Shown: piece by piece, positions 4,246 to 5,500 of the stretch | How positions within the stretch are numbered: position 1 is the first letter of the stretch | How the letters are laid out: each line of letters starts with the position of its first letter | Source of the DNA: JANOGU01 sp964499865 | Lineage (GTDB): Bacteria > Pseudomonadota > Alphaproteobacteria > Rhodobacterales > Rhodobacteraceae | DNA length: 5,500 bases | NCBI GenBank assembly: GCA_964499865.1 | Contig: CAZCPY010000178.1 | Span: 1-5,500, forward strand | Reading direction: 5' to 3' | Notes under the pieces: model-generated | The model's database searches: none | What the model was told of the DNA's origin: nothing | Seen by the model: only the letters and a program-made list of their open reading frames with translations | Program-made: the position numbers and the translations under genes

Positions 4246-5500
4246 GGCTCGCCCTCACCTTCGCCCTGCGCGAGTTGCGCGGCGGGCTTGGCGGCTTCCG
4301 CGTCTTCCTCGCCTGCCTCGCGCTCGGCGTGGCCGCCATCGCCGCCGTGGGCCAGGTGCGCGCGGCGATCCAGGCCGGCCTGTCCGACCAGGGCGCGGTG
4401 ATCCTCGGCGGCGATGCGCAGCTTGAATTCACCTACCGCTTCGCCAGCCCCGAGGAACGCGCCTGGATCGAGGCGCGGGCCGTGGCGGTCTCCGCGATCG
4501 TGGACTTCCGCTCGATGGCCGTGGCAGGACCCGACGGCGCCGAAGAGCGGGGGCTGACGCAGGTCAAGGCGGTGGACGGCGCCTACCCGCTGACCGGGAC
4601 GATCGCACTCGACCCGCCGATGCCGCTGGCGCAGGCGCTGGCGGGGCAGGGCGGGTTGCCCGGCGGGGTGATGGACCCGGTGCTGGCCGACCGCCTCGGG
4701 CTTGAACCCGGCGACCGGTTTCGTCTGGGCGCGCAGGAGTTCATGCTGACCGCGCGCCTGTTGCGCGAACCCGACAGCGCGGCGGCGGGCTTCGCGCTCG
4801 GGCCGCGCACGATCGTGCGTACGGTGGACCTCGCCGCCTCGGGCCTGCTCGAGCCCGGCACGCTGTTCGAGACCGAATACCGCCTGACCCTGCCGCCCGG
4901 CACCGACCTTGCCGCCGTGCAGGCCGAGGCCGAGGCGGCCTTCGAGGGCGCGGGCATGCGCTGGCAGGACCGCCGCGCCGCCGCACCGGGGATTGCGCGC
5001 TTTGTCGACCGGATCGGCGCCTTCCTGGTGCTGGTGGGGCTGGCGGGGCTGGCCGTGGGCGGGGTGGGCGTGGCGGCGGCGGTCAGGGCCTATCTGGAAG
5101 GCAAGACCGCCACCATCGCCACGCTGCGCGTGCTGGGCGCCGGGGCGGGCACGGTGGCGGGGGTCTACCTGATCCAGATCGGCCTGCTGGCCTGTCTGGG
5201 CGTGGGCCTGGGGCTGGCGCTCGGCGCGGCGCTGCCTCTGGCCTTCGGCGGGCTGATCGAGGCGCGGCTGCCCTTCCCGGCGGACGTGCGCCTGTTCGCA
5301 GGCCCGCTGGTCGAAGCGGCCTTCTACGGCCTGACCGCGGCCTTTCTCTTCGCGCTCTGGCCGCTGGCGCGGGCCGAAGGCGTGCGGGCGGCGGCGCTGT
5401 ACCGCGGCGCGTCCCCGGGCGGCCGGCCGCGGGCGCGCTGGCTGGCGGCGCTGGGCGCGCTCGCGCTGGCGCTGGTGGGCGGGGCGGCGGTGCTGTCGGG
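4242..5500 (+). CDS. ybbP: FtsX-family ABC permease, YbbP type (3' end beyond the window)
   Basis: Inner-membrane permease partner of the upstream ATPase; 419 residues are visible with no stop, about half of the roughly 800 or more expected for YbbP proteins. It begins MRLALTFALRELRGGLGGFR, then a first membrane segment (about 21-38), a large periplasmic domain (about 40-255), and an FtsX-type core with membrane segments near 258-281, 304-336 and 356-377. GKTATIATLRVLGA (287-300) is the cytoplasmic coupling segment typical of FtsX permeases ('K..eiatLRalGa'). A further hydrophobic stretch starts at about 399, as expected before a second half. The ATG lies in the ATGA overlap with the ATPase stop and lacks a Shine-Dalgarno, so translation is probably coupled. 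YbbA-YbbP is poorly characterised; lipid or envelope export is a family-level inference. Confidence 0.88.
   Translation, partial: MRLALTFALRELRGGLGGFRVFLACLALGVAAIAAVGQVRAAIQAGLSDQGAVILGGDAQLEFTYRFASPEERAWIEARAVAVSAIVDFRSMAVAGPDGAEERGLTQVKAVDGAYPLTGTIALDPPMPLAQALAGQGGLPGGVMDPVLADRLGLEPGDRFRLGAQEFMLTARLLREPDSAAAGFALGPRTIVRTVDLAASGLLEPGTLFETEYRLTLPPGTDLAAVQAEAEAAFEGAGMRWQDRRAAAPGIARFVDRIGAFLVLVGLAGLAVGGVGVAAAVRAYLEGKTATIATLRVLGAGAGTVAGVYLIQIGLLACLGVGLGLALGAALPLAFGGLIEARLPFPADVRLFAGPLVEAAFYGLTAAFLFALWPLARAEGVRAAALYRGASPGGRPRARWLAALGALALALVGGAAVLS

Overview
The window looks like the edge of an integrated mobile element (about positions 1-397) joined to ordinary core chromosome of a high-GC alphaproteobacterium. 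A Rhodobacterales member such as Rhodobacter or Paracoccus is the likeliest host. This rests on the strong GC bias at third codon positions, the character of the DusA, TesA and YbbA/YbbP proteins, and the integrase type. It is inference from sequence character, not a database match.

Left edge (1-370). Positions 1-60 read on the + strand as the last 19 codons of an IS481-type transposase. The element's terminal repeat ends at about 55, followed by NCTAGN (56-61), the target type known for IS481. The IS interrupts a minus-strand tyrosine-recombinase gene whose N-terminal part survives at 253 down to about 55, but in three reading frames, so it is a decayed pseudogene. Between that remnant and dusA lie about 117 non-coding bases with a short direct repeat and a perfect inverted repeat.

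dusA (371-1348, +) encodes tRNA-dihydrouridine synthase A. The 5' end of dusA is a known integration hotspot for islands and prophages. Here the first eight or nine codons are AT-rich and the rest is very GC-rich, with the switch just before the conserved SVAPMMDWTD codons. The simplest reading is that an element integrated at dusA and supplied the present start codon and upstream region; its integrase then decayed and was hit by an IS.

Core region (1355-5500). dusA converges on a minus-strand FAD-linked 2-hydroxyacid dehydrogenase gene (GlcD/Dld/D2HGDH class); the stop codons are six bases apart and share a hairpin. Upstream of it on the same strand is a TesA-type exported SGNH esterase, probably in the same transcription unit. 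Divergent from tesA is a YbbA-type ABC ATPase gene followed, with an ATGA overlap, by a YbbP-type FtsX-family permease that runs off the right edge. The tesA | ybbA-ybbP arrangement is a familiar conserved neighbourhood. The best start codons of tesA and ybbA share a single CATG. The ATPase ends in an Ala/Arg tail encoded by a perfect 12-bp tandem repeat just in front of the permease start.

I see no RNA genes, CRISPR array or undescribed multi-gene system. The most informative part is the element/dusA junction.
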